A stretch of 64,000 nucleotides of DNA from Gardnerella greenwoodii 00703Dmash. GTDB taxonomy: Bacteria > Actinomycetota > Actinomycetes > Actinomycetales > Bifidobacteriaceae. Where the stretch lies: positions 62,001 through 126,000 of the forward strand of contig NZ_ADEV01000004.1 in NCBI RefSeq assembly GCF_000263635.1, given 5' to 3'. Shown here piece after piece: positions 62,464 to 64,000 of this stretch. How positions within the stretch are numbered: position 1 is the first letter of the stretch; every line of letters starts with the position of its first letter. A model generated the notes under the pieces. It was not told the origin of the DNA, searched no databases, and saw only the letters and a program-made list of their open reading frames with translations. A program made the translations under genes and the position numbers.

Positions 62464-63315
62464 TTACAACCTATCTAACAAGTTATAGCGCTTTTTTAAC
62501 AGAAATATAGTCAGAAGGGCAATTATTACGATAACGACTGTGATGGCAATAGTAGCGATAGGATTCCATTCGATTCCAGCTATGAATAATAGCAATGAAA
62601 AAGGTCCTATAAAAAGCCCTGTAACAATCGAATAAAGTTTTAGCTTTGCTCGTCTTATCTCCTTCTTTTTATTTTCGTACATATTTTTTAGTTCAACAAA
62701 GCTAGGATTATCAGACATGATAATTTTTGCTTTCTGATAGACTTGATCTAATTTTGCAATCCACGCCTTCGTGATTACATCATCAGTTCCCTTTTTCACA
62801 TTGATATTAGATGCTGCTAATATCATAAATTCCATAATATCTTCTTTGGAATTTGGGACAGTAAAATTAATTATAAGAGATGCTTTTTCTTCATCTTTCT
62901 GATCTTCAAAATCGTCAAGAGCTTCTTTGAGTTTGTTTTCATTCTTAAAATCTTTGCCAAATACCATTTTCATAACAGATCTTTTTTCTTCTGCAATTGG
63001 CATTTTCTTGGCAGATATATTTTCTAATTTTGTTACCAACTCCTGAGTGGAAGATACGGAGTGAATTCCCCTAATTTCTTTTCCACAAGTCGGGCATACG
63101 GTAACAAATGAACCTATTATCTCTCCACAGTTTGAGCATTTATGAACGCTGCCATCATAAATAGTTTTGCGTTCTGTATAATTCTCCATAAAGGATTGGT
63201 TGGTTAGTTGTTCAGAAACCTGAGTATCGTCATTGACTTTCTGACCACAATTTTTACAAAACTTGGAATCGTCATCTAATTTCATTCCGCAGTGAAAACA
63301 AAAATCTTTTTTCAT
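62464..63315 (-). CDS. Zinc-ribbon membrane protein, partner of the SPFH protein
   Basis: Two zinc ribbons sit at the N terminus: CFHCGMKLDDDSKFCKNCGQ (about 6-25) and CSNCGEIIGSFVTVCPTCGK (about 60-80). A charged helical middle part (about 90-225) follows, then two membrane helices (about 230-255 and 260-280) at the C terminus. The start chosen is the ATG at 63315 because AAGGTG is at proper spacing; a GTG nine bases upstream is possible. The codon use is A/T-rich and Lys/Asn-heavy, unlike the gatD side, which supports acquisition. Function unknown; co-transcription with the SPFH gene suggests a joint membrane complex. Confidence 0.78.
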   Translation of the reverse strand: MKKDFCFHCGMKLDDDSKFCKNCGQKVNDDTQVSEQLTNQSFMENYTERKTIYDGSVHKCSNCGEIIGSFVTVCPTCGKEIRGIHSVSSTQELVTKLENISAKKMPIAEEKRSVMKMVFGKDFKNENKLKEALDDFEDQKDEEKASLIINFTVPNSKEDIMEFMILAASNINVKKGTDDVITKAWIAKLDQVYQKAKIIMSDNPSFVELKNMYENKKKEIRRAKLKLYSIVTGLFIGPFSLLLFIAGIEWNPIATIAITVVIVIIALLTIFLLKKRYNLLDRL

Positions 63316-63792
63316 ATTTTTCACCTTCTAGCTTCTATCATCATCTCAAAATTAATAGATTTTCTATTTTTGCTTTAGTTTGACTAAATAAACCGTATCT
63401 TCTAAATTTGCGCTTATCTTCTTAGTTAAGATTTAGTGGTGCAGTTTAGTACAGCAAGACTTAATTTTTTTGTTATAATTTATTCCCCTTCGTTAAACTT
63501 ATAAATAGGTTAAGAAGAGTATAACAAATAATGTTAGTTTTTTTAAAAACGTATTATGAAACATTCTAATTACGCGAGTGTTTTGATAATGCTTGGAATA
63601 TTTATAGTGGAAACGCTCGCAAAATCGCAATAACTCGTCCGCGGTAAATGAACATAGGCGTATACGCGATTTAGTAGAAATTTGATTGATTATTTTATTT
63701 TATGCGCATAGTGTGTATAATCTACGCATTAACCCATCGGTTGTTAAGTCAATCTGGCGCCAGGCAGGAATTAGTGAGACAAAGGTGAAATG
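63316..63792. other. Intergenic region with gatD-tail remnant and a candidate promoter
   Basis: AT-rich spacer. The only recognisable elements are the gatD-like 34 bases at 63614-63647 and a TATAAT at 63716-63721 flanked by ATGCG and CGCAT, which could be the promoter and operator of the following HicB-like gene. No hicA-like frame is seen before it. Confidence 0.6.
63614..63647 (+). pseudogene. Remnant copy of the gatD 3' end
   Basis: This segment matches 60934-60967 at 30 of 34 positions, including the stop codon; translated it reads ARKIAITRPR against ARKVAVTRPR. Everything upstream of it is unrelated. It marks the right border of the SPFH/zinc-ribbon block as inserted next to gatD. Confidence 0.75.
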
Positions 63793-64000
63793 ATGAAATT
63801 AGCGTATCCTGTTATTCTTACTCCATACGAAGATAATAGTGGGGGTTTTGTTGCAGAAGTTCCTGATTTGCCAGGGTGTGTAACTGGCGGTAGTAATCTT
63901 GCAGATGCTTTGATTATGGCAGAAGATGCAGCAAGCGGATGGGTTCTCACAGAACTAGAAAGTGGCAAGACTGCGCCAAAAGCTAGCGATATTAGTGATA
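63793..64000 (+). CDS. HicB-like antitoxin domain protein, 5' part (runs off window)
   Basis: The first 69 codons read MKLAYPVILTPYEDNSGGFV and continue with AEVPDLPGCVTGG, AEDAASGWVLTELESG. This is the partial-RNase-H-like fold of HicB antitoxins. Preceded by AAAGGTG. No HicA frame is upstream, where it usually lies; it could be downstream outside the window, or the gene may be an orphan. The gene also starts at an ATG three bases earlier if preferred. Confidence 0.75.
   Translation, partial: MKLAYPVILTPYEDNSGGFVAEVPDLPGCVTGGSNLADALIMAEDAASGWVLTELESGKTAPKASDISD

Overview
The window is chromosomal DNA of a low-G+C member of the Bifidobacteriaceae, most likely Gardnerella or a close relative. 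The gene order around the origin is actinobacterial (DUF881, PASTA kinase, PP2C and FHA cluster; gyrA-DUF3566; parAB next to trxB; a MurJ/pseudokinase cluster; an Rpf-type gene beside ksgA; msiK-DUF4032; MurT-GatD), but the base composition is AT-rich. The assignment to Gardnerella is inference from synteny and codon use.

The replication origin lies at about 20.9-23.3 kb. It is split into two DnaA-box clusters on either side of dnaA. To its left, nearly every gene is on the minus strand: dnaA, dnaN, recF, a DciA-like DUF721 gene, gyrB, gyrA, a DUF3566 membrane protein, and the cell-wall signalling operon fhaA-fhaB-pstP-rodA-pbpA-pknA-pknB. A sortase E gene and a DUF881 gene follow. To its right, genes are mostly on the plus strand: rpmH, rnpA, yidD, yidC, jag, rsmG, parA, parB. 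Six parS-like palindromes lie at 26.4-29.2 kb, four of them inside the parB reading frame.

From 30 to 43.3 kb come trxB, a membrane-anchored pseudokinase, murJ, a DUF6049 protein, a NUDIX hydrolase, a CCA-adding enzyme, a LytR_C protein, ksgA and a G5/transglycosylase-like cell-wall protein.

The stretch at 43.3-45.7 kb is accessory. It holds a probable standalone small RNA with two identical C-rich loops, an IS1249-like transposase fragment, an Abi_2/AbiF HEPN protein with a strong RNA hairpin just upstream, and an ABC-ATPase remnant. It abuts the 3' end of a tRNA-Thr gene.

From 45.9 to 61 kb core genes resume: a Ser/Thr kinase, a DsbA-like thioredoxin-fold protein, msiK with a structured leader, a DUF4032 protein, tRNA-Lys, a mycoredoxin, ftsY, a divergent ammonium transporter, a MATE exporter, dnaB, and murT-gatD. 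A second DnaA-box cluster, about 32 kb from oriC, sits between the transporter and the MATE gene.

The last 3 kb (61-64 kb) is an accessory insertion carrying an SPFH-GYF protein and a zinc-ribbon membrane protein. It is followed by a diverged copy of the last 34 bases of gatD and the start of a HicB-like gene. Best leads: the parS array in parB, the distal DnaA-box cluster, the twin C-loop small RNA, the AbiF hairpin-toxin pair, the repeat-rich rsmG-parA gap, and the gatD-tail duplication.
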